From positions 3,224,001 through 3,288,000 of the forward strand of contig NZ_QTUA01000001.1 of NCBI RefSeq assembly GCF_003386865.1: a stretch of DNA of 64,000 nucleotides, in the 5' to 3' direction. A program made the translations under genes and the position numbers. The notes under the pieces were generated by a model that had not been told where the DNA came from, made no database searches, and saw only the letters and a list, made by a program, of their open reading frames with translations. Positions 26,478 through 34,845 of this stretch are shown in pieces (positions within the stretch are counted from its first letter, which is position 1; every line of letters begins with the position of its first letter). Source of the stretch: Calidifontibacter indicus (GTDB lineage Bacteria; Actinomycetota; Actinomycetes; Actinomycetales; Dermatophilaceae).

Positions 26478-27437
26478 ATGATCGACGCGACCGACGCAAC
26501 CGACGCAACCGACCAGGGCCTCGTCGTCGTCGGCGAGGCACTGGTCGACGTCGTCCGGTCGGTCGGCGGAGACGTCGCCGAGCACGTCGGCGGATCGCCC
26601 CTGAACGTCGCGGTGGGCCTGGCCCGGCTCGGGCACCCGACCACGCTAGCGGCGTGGTTCGGCACCGACGAGCGCGGCGCAGCGATCCGCGACCACCTCG
26701 ACCGCGACCACGTCGCCCTGCTCGCGGGCAGCGATGGTGCACCGCGGACGGCGACCGCCGAGGCGACGCTGGACGACACCGGCGCCGCGACGTACCGCTT
26801 CGACATCGACTGGCAACTCCCCCACGCCGTGCCAACGACCGGCCACCTGCACACCGGGTCGATCGCGGCGGTGCTCCAACCCGGCGCGTCGGCCGTGCGT
26901 GAGGCCTGCTTCGCGCAGCGTGCGCACGGCACGATCTCCTACGACCCCAACTGCCGTCCGCAGCTGATGGGCGACCCGGCGCAGGTGCGCTCCGACATCG
27001 AGCAGCTCGTCGGGCTGGCCGATGTGGTCAAGGCGAGCGACGAGGACGTGCACTGGCTGTACGGCGACGAGGCGCCGCTGGAGGAGGTCGCTCGGCTATG
27101 GGCCAAGCTCGGACCGTCGCTGGTCGTCGTGACCCGCGGCGGTGCCGGCGCACTCGCCCACCTGCCTGCCGGCGGGGTGGGCAACGACGTGAAGACCGTT
27201 GCCGGACAACCCGTTTCGGTGGTCGACACCGTCGGGGCGGGCGACTCGTTCATGGCCGGTCTACTCAGCGGGCTGCTCGACGCAGGGCTGCTCGGTGGCC
27301 TCGCCCAACGCGACGACTTCCGCCGCGCGGGCTGGGAGCAGGTGCAGCCGGCGCTCGACCGGGCCGCCGCAGCGGCGTCGATCACGGTCAGCCGGGCCGG
27401 GGCCAACCCGCCGACCCGCGCCGAACTCGAAGCCTGA
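26478..27437 (+). CDS. PfkB-family carbohydrate kinase
   Basis: This 319-residue ribokinase-fold sugar kinase has the N-terminal signature VVGEALVDVVRS and GGSPLNVAVGLARLG. The C-terminal VVDTVGAGDSFMAGLLSGL contains the catalytic Asp (GAGD). Closest in character to fructokinases, but the substrate is not certain. The N-terminus holds DATDATDATD, encoded by three near-identical 9-bp units (gacgcaacc), which could vary by slippage. It follows glpX by 30 bp and is probably co-transcribed. Confidence 0.85.
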   Translation: MIDATDATDATDQGLVVVGEALVDVVRSVGGDVAEHVGGSPLNVAVGLARLGHPTTLAAWFGTDERGAAIRDHLDRDHVALLAGSDGAPRTATAEATLDDTGAATYRFDIDWQLPHAVPTTGHLHTGSIAAVLQPGASAVREACFAQRAHGTISYDPNCRPQLMGDPAQVRSDIEQLVGLADVVKASDEDVHWLYGDEAPLEEVARLWAKLGPSLVVVTRGGAGALAHLPAGGVGNDVKTVAGQPVSVVDTVGAGDSFMAGLLSGLLDAGLLGGLAQRDDFRRAGWEQVQPALDRAAAAASITVSRAGANPPTRAELEA

Positions 27438-27476
27438 CGCGAGCAGCCTCACGCGCCCGGCCGGACGCGGGCGAAC

Positions 27477-28223
27477 TCAGCGCCCCAACCCGGCCAGGTC
27501 GTAACCGAACGGCAGCTCCAACCGGTGGGTGCGCATCAACTCGGCGTCGGCCAGCAGATCGGTGGTCGCGCCGTCGGCCGCGATCACGCCACCGGACAGG
27601 ATCACCGACCGCTCGCACAACTCGACGGCATAGGGCAGGTCGTGCGTGACCATCAGCATCGTCACGTCGAGCGACCGCACGATCTCGGCGATCTCGCGGC
27701 GCGAGGCGGGGTCGAGGTTCGAGCTGGGTTCGTCCATCACCAGGATCTCCGGCTGCATGGCCAGCACGGTCGCGATCGCGACCCGGCGCCGCTGCCCGAA
27801 GGACAGGTGGTGCGGCGGACGGTCGGCGAAGTCGTTCATGCCGACCTGTTCGAGCGCGTCGGCGACCCGGCGGTCGAGGTCGGCACCCTTCAGCCCGAGG
27901 TTGCGCGGGCCGAACGCGACGTCGTCGCGCACCGTCGGCATGAACAACTGATCGTCCGGGTCTTGGAACACCACGCCGACGCGGCGGCGGATCTCCAGGA
28001 TGTTCTTGTCCTCCACCGGCAGCCCGGACACCGCGACCGAGCCCGCCCCGGCGCGCAGGATGCCGTTGAGTTGCAAGACCAGGGTGGTCTTGCCGGCCCC
28101 GTTGGGCCCGAGCAACGCCACCCGCTCGCCGCGGTGCACATGCAGGTCGACGCCGAAGAGCGCCTGGTGGCCGTCGGGATAGGCGAAGGCCAACCCACGC
28201 ACGTCGAGGACAGGAACGCTCAT
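27477..28223 (-). CDS. cbiO: Cobalt/nickel ECF transporter ATPase
   Basis: This 248-residue ABC ATPase of the energy-coupling factor type has Walker A LLGPNGAGKTTLVLQL, the Q-loop VVFQDPDDQLF, the signature LSFGQRRRVAIATVLAM, Walker B ILVMDEPSSNLDP and the H-loop VTHDLPYAV. It powers uptake of Co2+ or Ni2+ with CbiQ and CbiM. Its start overlaps the cbiQ stop by 4 bp, and it is the last gene of the cbiMNQO operon. Confidence 0.93.
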   Translation of the reverse strand: MSVPVLDVRGLAFAYPDGHQALFGVDLHVHRGERVALLGPNGAGKTTLVLQLNGILRAGAGSVAVSGLPVEDKNILEIRRRVGVVFQDPDDQLFMPTVRDDVAFGPRNLGLKGADLDRRVADALEQVGMNDFADRPPHHLSFGQRRRVAIATVLAMQPEILVMDEPSSNLDPASRREIAEIVRSLDVTMLMVTHDLPYAVELCERSVILSGGVIAADGATTDLLADAELMRTHRLELPFGYDLAGLGR

Positions 28224-28984
28224 GTCAGATGACTTCCGATCGCGACGACGACGGCGAGTGCTGACAGCAGCAGGCCGTCGGCCCAGCGGCGGGGCGCGAC
28301 GTGTTCTCCCTCGGCGCGCGGCATCCGCCCACCGTACCCGCGCGACAGCATCGCCAGATGCACCCGTTCACCGCGCTCGTACGAGCGGATGAACAGCGCG
28401 CCGGCGGTCGAGGCGAGCACCGGCCACTGCCCGACCGAGCGCGCCTGGAACCCGCGCGCCTCCCGGGCCATCCGCATCCGCCGCAGTTGGTCGGTGACGA
28501 CGTCGAGGTAGCGCACGGTGAAGCTCAGGATCTGCACCAGCTGGTTCGGCAGGTGCAACCGGTCGAGGCCGCGCACGACGTCCGGTGCCTCGGTGGTGGC
28601 CGCGAACAGCAGCGACGCGAGCACACCGAGCGTGCCGCGGATCAGCAGCGCGATGCCCGCGTGCAGCCCCGGCTCCGACACGCTGACGCCGAGCACCTCG
28701 GTGCGAGCCCCGGTCGACACGAACGGCATGAGCACGGCGAACACCACGAACGGCAGCTCGATCCACATGCGCGACAAGAGGTTTCGCAGCGGCACCCGGG
28801 AGACGGCGATCGCCGCCAGCAGCAGCAGGGCGTGACCGGCGAACCACCACCAGGAGTCGCGCGCCGTCGCCACGACCGACACGACGAACACGACGAGCGC
28901 CACCAATTTCACCTGCGGCGGCAGACGATGCACCGGCGACGTGCCGGTCACGGCGACCGGGGCGTGGCTGTGGCCTGCGCCCAC
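28220..28984 (-). CDS. cbiQ: Cobalt/nickel ECF transporter permease
   Basis: This 254-residue transmembrane T-component (CbiQ family) has several membrane spans (VKLVALVVFVVSVVATARD, HALLLLAAIAVSRVPL). The coupling helices include MRMAREARGFQAR and AMLSRGYGGRMPRAEG, whose A-R-G motifs dock on CbiO. A 4-bp overlap with cbiO and a 1-bp gap after the PDGLE gene indicate a single operon. Confidence 0.92.
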   Translation of the reverse strand: MGAGHSHAPVAVTGTSPVHRLPPQVKLVALVVFVVSVVATARDSWWWFAGHALLLLAAIAVSRVPLRNLLSRMWIELPFVVFAVLMPFVSTGARTEVLGVSVSEPGLHAGIALLIRGTLGVLASLLFAATTEAPDVVRGLDRLHLPNQLVQILSFTVRYLDVVTDQLRRMRMAREARGFQARSVGQWPVLASTAGALFIRSYERGERVHLAMLSRGYGGRMPRAEGEHVAPRRWADGLLLSALAVVVAIGSHLT

Positions 28985-28985
28985 C

Positions 28986-29339
28986 TCAGTCGGTCGTGCC
29001 GGAGCGGCTGCTGCGGCGCACCAGCCAGATCACCGCGGCCATCACCAGGCCGACGGCGATGACACCGACGACACCGGCGAGTCCACCGGAAAGACGCGCA
29101 TCCGACACCCCGGTCACCGCGTAATCGGCGAACGGCGAGTCGGCCGCATGGTGCTCCTTGGCGGCGCTTTCGAAGCCGAGGCTGCCGGCGACGTGCTCGA
29201 GCCCGTCGGGGCTGGACGACGCGTAGTAGGACACGACCGCGGCCAGCAGCAGCGTGACCACCGCGCCGACGATCAACAGGGTGCGGGTCGACACGCGCGC
29301 CTTGGCGGGTGCCTGGGAGCGGGAGACGTCGGTGGTCAT
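28986..29339 (-). CDS. PDGLE-domain subunit, CbiN-like
   Basis: This 117-residue protein has two membrane spans (LLIVGAVVTLLLAAVVSYYA and GVIAVGLVMAAVIWLV) around an extracellular loop that contains the diagnostic SPDGLEHVAGSLGFE. PDGLE/CbiN proteins assist metal loading of CbiM. The start overlaps the cbiM stop by 4 bp. Confidence 0.9.
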   Translation of the reverse strand: MTTDVSRSQAPAKARVSTRTLLIVGAVVTLLLAAVVSYYASSSPDGLEHVAGSLGFESAAKEHHAADSPFADYAVTGVSDARLSGGLAGVVGVIAVGLVMAAVIWLVRRSSRSGTTD

Positions 29340-30028
29340 GCGGTCACCTCTTCGCGGCGGATCTGCAGTTCGTCGGCGGACGCGTACCGGCGGGCGCCGT
29401 AGACCAGGTCGGGTCGGGCGGTGAGCACGGACGACACCGCGAGCGTGGTGATGAGCGCTTCGCCCAGGCCGATCAGCAGGTGCCAGCCGAGCATCGCGAC
29501 GGCGAGCTTGCCGAGCGGGATCGGGGCCTCGCCACCAATGGCGTACAGCCCGGTGAACGTGAGCGCCGCGATCGGCACACTGAGCGCGGCGGCGACGAAC
29601 GCCGCCGGGGGCACGCTGGAGCGACGCTTGGGCAGCACCGCCTGCACCCCGCGGAACACGAACCAGCCCGACCACACGCCGACAAGCCCCATCAGCGTGA
29701 TGTTGGTGCCGAGCGCGGTGATGCCGCCATCGGCGAACATGAGCGCCTGCACCAGCAACACCACCGTCAACGCGAGCGTCGCGGTGTAGGGACCCACCAG
29801 GATGGCGGCGAGCGCCCCGCCGAGCAGGTGGCCGGAGGTGCCGGCACCCACCGGGAAGTTGAGCATCTGGGCGGCGAACACGAACACCGCCACCAGCCCC
29901 GCCAACGGGGCGGCGGCCTCACTCAGCTCACGCCGCGCGCCGCGCAGGGCCAGACCGACCCCGACGACGGCGACGGCTCCGGTGCCGACCGAGGTCGGCA
30001 GGTCGAGGAATCCGTCAGGTACGTGCAT
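29336..30028 (-). CDS. cbiM: Cobalt/nickel ECF transporter substrate component
   Basis: This 230-residue S-component begins MHVPDGFLDLPTSV. CbiM/NikM proteins begin M-H-(I/V)-P-D-G-(Y/F)-L with a metal-binding His2, so the start is secure. Seven spans follow, with GAGTSGHLLGGALAAILVG and LVLLVQALMFADGGITALG as family blocks. Co2+ and Ni2+ cannot be told apart by eye. Upstream is a perfect 25-bp dyad, a likely metal-responsive operator. No cobalamin riboswitch is evident in the 110-bp leader. Confidence 0.93.
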   Translation of the reverse strand: MHVPDGFLDLPTSVGTGAVAVVGVGLALRGARRELSEAAAPLAGLVAVFVFAAQMLNFPVGAGTSGHLLGGALAAILVGPYTATLALTVVLLVQALMFADGGITALGTNITLMGLVGVWSGWFVFRGVQAVLPKRRSSVPPAAFVAAALSVPIAALTFTGLYAIGGEAPIPLGKLAVAMLGWHLLIGLGEALITTLAVSSVLTARPDLVYGARRYASADELQIRREEVTA

Positions 30029-30044
30029 GACAGCGACCCTACTC

Positions 30045-30069
30045 CCAGATGCGACCGAGTCGCATCTGG
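30045..30069. promoter_or_regulatory. Perfect 25-bp dyad upstream of cbiM
   Basis: The arms CCAGATGCGAC and GTCGCATCTGG (11 bp each) flank a 3-bp CGA spacer, 16 bp before the cbiM start. The position and symmetry fit a repressor operator, presumably metal-responsive. It does not match NikR, Nur or Zur consensus sites that I know. Confidence 0.65.
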
Positions 30070-30093
30070 CCGTTCGGCCAGTTCCCCGAACGC

Positions 30094-30123
30094 CGAGTGG
30101 CCGGGCAGTTGCCCGGCCACTCG
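30094..30123 (-). terminator. Hairpin after the sugar ABC operon
   Basis: Perfect 14-bp arms (cgagtggccgggca and complement) with a 2-nt centre lie 16 bp beyond the ATPase gene stop. It separates the sugar importer operon from cbiM. Confidence 0.8.
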
Positions 30124-30138
30124 TCGATCAGTTGCGCG

Positions 30139-31389
30139 TCAGGCGCTCTTGGCCTGCTCGCGCTTCTTGGCCCGCTCCAGGGCCGCCTTGCGCTGCTGCT
30201 CGGAGTCGCGGGCGATGGCCGCCGCCTTCTCCTCGTCGCGGGTCAGGCATTCGCCCGTCTCCGGGTCGAAGACGTGCATCTGCGACGGCGAGAAGTACAG
30301 CTCCGCATCGTCGCCCTCCAGCACCCGCGAGCGGGAGTCGAGGTTGACGATCATCTGGGTGCGCATGCCCTCGCCGTCGAGGTCGCGGTCGAGCTCCTCG
30401 AGCTTGTCCTGCACGGCGGGGTCGGCCTCGAACGGGATGTAGGCGTACTGCTCGTTGCCCAACCATTCGGTCTGGTCGACGTTCGCGGTGAACCGCACGT
30501 CGCCCGCCTCACCGCCGAGGCTGCCGTCCTTGATGTGCTCGGGGCGCAGACCGACGATCACGAGGTCCTTGCCCTTCACCTTCTCGGCGAGCGCGCCCTC
30601 GAGCGGTACGGTGGCGAACGGCAGCTTCAGCGAGTTGCCCTCGACGCGCGCCGGCAGGAAGTTCATCGGCGGCGAGCCGATGAAGCCCGCGACGAACAGG
30701 TTGACCGGCTGGTCGTACAGCTCGCGCGGCGAGGCGCACTGCTGCAGCACACCACGCTTCAGCACGGCGACCCGGTCGCCGAGGGTCATCGCCTCGGTCT
30801 GGTCGTGTGTGACGTAGATCGTGGTGACACCGAGGCGCCGCTGCATGCGGGCGATCTCGGTGCGCATCTGACCGCGCAGCTTGGCGTCGAGGTTCGACAG
30901 CGGTTCGTCGAACAGGAACGCGTCGGCGTCACGGACGATGGCGCGACCCATCGCGACACGCTGCCGCTGACCACCGGACAGGTTGGCCGGCTTGCGCTCG
31001 AGGTGCTCGTTGAGCTCGAGCATGTCGGCGGCCTGCTTCACCTTCGCCTGGATCTCCTGCTCGCTGTGCTGACCCTTGGCCAGCCGCAGCGGGAAGGCGA
31101 TGTTCTCGGCGACGGTGAGGTGGGGGTAGAGGGCGTAGTTCTGGAACACCATCGACAGGTTGCGGTCGCGCGGGGCGAGGTCGTTGACCCGCTTGCCGTT
31201 GATCAGCAGGTCACCGGAGGTGATGTCCTCCAGACCCACGACCATCCGCAGCAGGGTCGACTTACCGCAACCGGACGGGCCGACGAGGATCATGAACTCG
31301 CCGTCGGCGATGTCCAGCGACACGTCGTTCACTGCGGGGAAGCCGTCGCCGTACTTCTTGACGATGTTCTTCAGCTCGATGCTTGACAT
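30139..31389 (-). CDS. Sugar ABC transporter ATPase, SugC/UgpC/MsmK type
   Basis: This 416-residue ATPase of carbohydrate importers has Walker A VGPSGCGKSTLLRMV, the Q-loop MVFQNYALYPHLTV, the signature NLSGGQRQRVAMGRAIV and Walker B FLFDEPLSNLDAKLR. A C-terminal regulatory OB (MOI) domain follows (IVGLRPEHIKDGSLGG). It is the last gene of a binding protein-permease-permease-ATPase operon. The order matches lpqY-sugA-sugB-sugC (trehalose), which supports but does not prove a trehalose or maltose-like substrate. Confidence 0.92.
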   Translation of the reverse strand: MSSIELKNIVKKYGDGFPAVNDVSLDIADGEFMILVGPSGCGKSTLLRMVVGLEDITSGDLLINGKRVNDLAPRDRNLSMVFQNYALYPHLTVAENIAFPLRLAKGQHSEQEIQAKVKQAADMLELNEHLERKPANLSGGQRQRVAMGRAIVRDADAFLFDEPLSNLDAKLRGQMRTEIARMQRRLGVTTIYVTHDQTEAMTLGDRVAVLKRGVLQQCASPRELYDQPVNLFVAGFIGSPPMNFLPARVEGNSLKLPFATVPLEGALAEKVKGKDLVIVGLRPEHIKDGSLGGEAGDVRFTANVDQTEWLGNEQYAYIPFEADPAVQDKLEELDRDLDGEGMRTQMIVNLDSRSRVLEGDDAELYFSPSQMHVFDPETGECLTRDEEKAAAIARDSEQQRKAALERAKKREQAKSA

Positions 31390-31431
31390 GGAATCTGCCT
31401 TTCGAAAACAGGGCGTACGAGGAAGGCCCGG

Positions 31432-32295
31432 TCAGCCCTTGACGGCACCGGAGGTGAGGCCCGAGACGATCCGGCGCTGGAACAGCAACACCAGGATGAC
31501 GACGGGGATGGTGACGACGACCGCGGCCGCACAGATGGCGCCCGTCGGCTTCTCGAACTGACTTGCGCCGGTGAAGAACGCCAACGCCGCGGGCACCGTT
31601 CTGGCGCTGTTGGACGATGTCAGGTTGCTGGAGAAGACGAAGTCGTTCCACGCCGTGAAGAACGCGATGATCGCGGTCGTGAACACACCCGGGGCGGCCA
31701 GCGGGGCGATGACCTTGACGAAGGCCTGCCAGCTGGTGGCGCCGTCGACCTGGGCCGCCTGCTCCATCTCCCACGGGATCTGCTGGAAGAACGCCGACAG
31801 CGTCCAGATGGACAGCGGCAGGGTGAGCGCGAGGTACGGGATGACCAGGCCGACCTTGGTGTCGAACAGGCCGATCTGACGCCACAGGTTGAACAGCGGC
31901 GTCACCATCGCGATGACCGGGAAGAACGACACCGCGAGGGCCGTGGTGAGGATCATCTTCTTGCCCGGGAAGTCGAGGCGAGCGATCGCGTACGCACAGA
32001 ACATCGCCAGGACGACGGAGATGAGCGTGGCGATCAGACAGATGATGATGGAGTTCCACAGCGCCGGCTTGAACAGGTCGCTCGCGCCGCCGGTGAAGAT
32101 CAGCCGGTAGTTGTCGAGGGTCGGTTCCTTCGGCCAGAAGTTGCCGAACAGCGCCTTGTCCGGGTTGGACAGGTCGGCCGGCTTCTTCAACGAGGTGGCC
32201 AGGATCCACACGATCGGGATCAGCGTCCAGATCATGATCGGGATCGACAGGCCGAACATGCCCCACTTGGTCTTGTTGCTGACATTGGTCTCCAT
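31432..32295 (-). CDS. Carbohydrate ABC transporter permease, SugB/MalG-like
   Basis: This 287-residue inner-membrane permease has six spans. The EAA loop that couples to the ATPase reads EMEQAAQVDGATSWQAFVKV followed by IAPLAAPGV. It begins METNVSNKTKWGMFGLSIPI. The upstream permease ends 2 bp before its start. It forms a heterodimer with that permease. Confidence 0.92.
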   Translation of the reverse strand: METNVSNKTKWGMFGLSIPIMIWTLIPIVWILATSLKKPADLSNPDKALFGNFWPKEPTLDNYRLIFTGGASDLFKPALWNSIIICLIATLISVVLAMFCAYAIARLDFPGKKMILTTALAVSFFPVIAMVTPLFNLWRQIGLFDTKVGLVIPYLALTLPLSIWTLSAFFQQIPWEMEQAAQVDGATSWQAFVKVIAPLAAPGVFTTAIIAFFTAWNDFVFSSNLTSSNSARTVPAALAFFTGASQFEKPTGAICAAAVVVTIPVVILVLLFQRRIVSGLTSGAVKG

Positions 32296-32297
32296 GG

Positions 32298-33254
32298 TCA
32301 GCTCCTCCCTCCACCAGTCAGATCAACCTTGAAGCCCTTGACGAAGATGCCGGCAATGATGAGCACCAGCAGGAACAACAGGACCGCGAGCGCCGATCCC
32401 ATGCCGATCTCCACGCGTCCGACGGTCTCCTGACCGACGAGCATCGATAGCGAGTTGGTCTTGTTCGCGCCACCGGTCATCACGTAGGGGTTGTCGTAGA
32501 TGCGGACGGCGTCGAGCGTGCGGAACAGCGTGGCGACCATGATCGCCGCCTTCATGTTGGGCAGCACCACCTTCGTCAGCCGCTGCCACCAGGTGGCGCC
32601 GTCGACCTTGGCGGCCTCCTCCATGGAGCCGTCGACCTGGGCCAGACCGGCCAGGAGCAGCAGCGACATGAACGGAGTGGTCTTCCAGATCTCGGACAGG
32701 CAGATGATGAACAGCGAGCTCCAGCGTCCGCCGAACCAGTCGTAGTTCTCGTTCCACGCCCCGAAGCTCAGGGTGTGCAGCCAGTGGTTGATGAAGCCGG
32801 TGTCGGGCTGTGCGGCGTACAACCAGGCGAACGCGGAGACGACGGTGATGATCGAGTACGGGATCAGCACGACGGTGCGCAGCGTGCGCCGAGGGATGAC
32901 GACCTTGTTCATCAGCAGCGCGATCCCGAAACCGATCACCAGCTCGAAGATCAGCGTCACCACGACGATGAAGATGGTCGTCATGAACGCCTCGTGGAAC
33001 AGCGGGTCGCCGAGCGCGGTGATGTAGTTCTGCAGTCCGACGAACTTACGGCCGGCCGGGTCGGTGAGGCGGTAGTTGAACAGCGACAGGTAGATCGCGT
33101 AGCCGATCGGGTAGAGCGTCACGAGCAGCATCACGACGAACGCCGGACCGGCCAGCTTCCACCCGAGCGAACGCTCCCCCTTGGCACGATCGGACAGCGC
33201 GGCCTTCTTGGTCGGCCGAGTCTCCGTCGCGGTGGCGGGCGCAGCAGTACTCAC
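32298..33254 (-). CDS. Sugar ABC transporter permease, SugA/MalF-like
   Basis: This 318-residue permease has a charged cytoplasmic N-terminus (about 35 residues) and six spans. The EAA loop reads MEEAAKVDGATWWQRLTKVV followed by LPNMKA. The stop of the binding-protein gene overlaps its start by 4 bp, so the subunits are translationally coupled. Confidence 0.92.
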   Translation of the reverse strand: MSTAAPATATETRPTKKAALSDRAKGERSLGWKLAGPAFVVMLLVTLYPIGYAIYLSLFNYRLTDPAGRKFVGLQNYITALGDPLFHEAFMTTIFIVVVTLIFELVIGFGIALLMNKVVIPRRTLRTVVLIPYSIITVVSAFAWLYAAQPDTGFINHWLHTLSFGAWNENYDWFGGRWSSLFIICLSEIWKTTPFMSLLLLAGLAQVDGSMEEAAKVDGATWWQRLTKVVLPNMKAAIMVATLFRTLDAVRIYDNPYVMTGGANKTNSLSMLVGQETVGRVEIGMGSALAVLLFLLVLIIAGIFVKGFKVDLTGGGRS

Positions 33255-34561
33255 AGCAGTGCCTTTCCCTTGAGGACGTCGAGCACGAACTTCTGCGTCG
33301 ACGCCGGGGTCTTGTCGTTCACCGACTGCGGCGGGCTGAACCGCTGCTGCAACGCGGTGGAGATGTCGCCCCAGTACTGCGTCAACGGGCGCGGCACCGC
33401 GTTGTCGAGGTTGGTGCGGATCAGCGCGGCGATGCCGTTCGGGAACGCCTTCTTCACCTCAGCGTCGTCGAACGCCGCCTTACGGCTCGCCGGGTTGCCG
33501 GACTTCACCATGTAGTCGGTCTGGTGCTTGAGGTTCGTGATGCACGCGGCCGCCTGGTACGCGGCGTCGACGTGCTTCGAACTCTTACCGACCGCCAACT
33601 GGATGCCGCCGTACGGCGGCTTGGACTCCTCGTCCTTCGACACGCGCGGGTAGAGCGCTGCACCCACATCGTTCTTCGGCGTGGCCGCCAGAGCGCCGTA
33701 GGTGTACGGCCAGTTGACCAGGAAGCCGCCGCTCTTGGAGTCGAACAACCCGAGGGACTCGGTCTCCGTCGACGAGCTCACCGCAGGTCCGGCGACACCG
33801 GACGTCGTGACCTTGCGAATGATCTCGGCCGCCTTCTTGCCGGCCGCGGAGTCGAGGCCCATCTTGATGTCCTGGTACGTCGCGCCCGGGTTGTCGACGA
33901 TCTTGCCGCCGGCGCTGGCGACGAGCGCGTTGATCCACACCGAGTAGCCCTCGTAGAGCTTGGCCTGCACACCGATCTGGGTCTTGGTCTGCTTGGCCGC
34001 TTCGATCAGCTGATCCCAGGTGACCGGCTTGGTCATGTCGAGCCCCGCCTTCTGGGCCACCGACTTCTTGTACCAGAGCAGCTGCGTGTTGGCCCAGAAC
34101 GGCACCGACACCAGCTTGCCCTTGTACATGGAGGCGTCGACCGACGACTGCACGCGGTCTTCCTTGAACTGCGCCTCGAGGTTCGCCGGCACCGGTGCGT
34201 AGTAACCGGCGGCCGCGAACTCGGTGCTGAACGCCGGGTCGACGCTCATCAGATCCATCGAGCTGTCACCCGCGGCGAGGCGGCGCAACAACTGCAGCCG
34301 CTGGTCGCTCGCGCTGTTGGGGAGCAACTGCACATTGATCTTGTATTTGCCGCCCGATGCGTCGGCGCACTCCTTGGCCAGCGTCGCCTGTCCACCCTTG
34401 GATGCGTCGGCGTTGCCGACGTCGGGGTTAATGTACCAGGTGAGGGTGGGTGTCCCGCCCGAGGAACTGTCGCTGCCACAGGCAGCGAGTCCCATGCTGG
34501 CCACCAGCGCGGACGCGGCGATGAACGCTGCGCCACGCCTGTGTGGCGTTCGGCCTCTCAT
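33251..34561 (-). CDS. Solute-binding lipoprotein, LpqY-like
   Basis: This 436-residue extracellular sugar-binding lipoprotein starts with a lipoprotein signal (AAFIAASALVASMGLAACGS, lipobox LAAC). A periplasmic-binding-protein fold follows, with LTWYINPDVGNADASKGGQA, VPFWANTQLLWYKKSVAQKA and FLVNWPYTYGAL. Gene order and style suggest the LpqY-SugABC trehalose importer, but ligand residues cannot be checked here. An aggag site lies 7 bp before the ATG. A small dyad (34612-34625) sits in the promoter region shared with the divergent fumarase gene. Confidence 0.85.
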   Translation of the reverse strand: MRGRTPHRRGAAFIAASALVASMGLAACGSDSSSGGTPTLTWYINPDVGNADASKGGQATLAKECADASGGKYKINVQLLPNSASDQRLQLLRRLAAGDSSMDLMSVDPAFSTEFAAAGYYAPVPANLEAQFKEDRVQSSVDASMYKGKLVSVPFWANTQLLWYKKSVAQKAGLDMTKPVTWDQLIEAAKQTKTQIGVQAKLYEGYSVWINALVASAGGKIVDNPGATYQDIKMGLDSAAGKKAAEIIRKVTTSGVAGPAVSSSTETESLGLFDSKSGGFLVNWPYTYGALAATPKNDVGAALYPRVSKDEESKPPYGGIQLAVGKSSKHVDAAYQAAACITNLKHQTDYMVKSGNPASRKAAFDDAEVKKAFPNGIAALIRTNLDNAVPRPLTQYWGDISTALQQRFSPPQSVNDKTPASTQKFVLDVLKGKALL

Positions 34562-34611
34562 GTGATCGCTCCTAACGACTCGGGGTGGTCGGCACGTCCA
34601 ATCACCCTGCA

Positions 34612-34625
34612 GTGACTAATGTCAC
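34612..34625. promoter_or_regulatory. Dyad in the divergent lpqY-like/fumarase promoter region
   Basis: GTGAC-TAAT-GTCAC has 5-bp arms and an AT core, 51 bp upstream of the binding-protein start. It is a candidate repressor site for the sugar importer. The remaining 284-bp intergenic region shows no gene. Confidence 0.4.
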
Positions 34626-34845
34626 GACAAACCGACCTTACTGATTACCCCACCGTTCGGCACCGACCCGCAGGAATGATTTCGTCTCAATCCGGATACG
34701 ACGGAACTCCCCGCCCGGGCTGGTCGTACGCGGGAGGTCCTGCCAACCGGGCTGCCGGAGCGCGGGAATACCCTGGCAGCGAGCCCCGGGCCGCACCTCG
34801 TCGCAGTTCGGGTCACGACGACGGACGATCCCCAAGGAGCACGCG

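Noticed and set aside
30045-30138. Cobalamin riboswitch upstream of cbiM
   Set aside because: The leader is only about 110 bp, is taken up by a dyad and a terminator, and shows no B12-box-like sequence.
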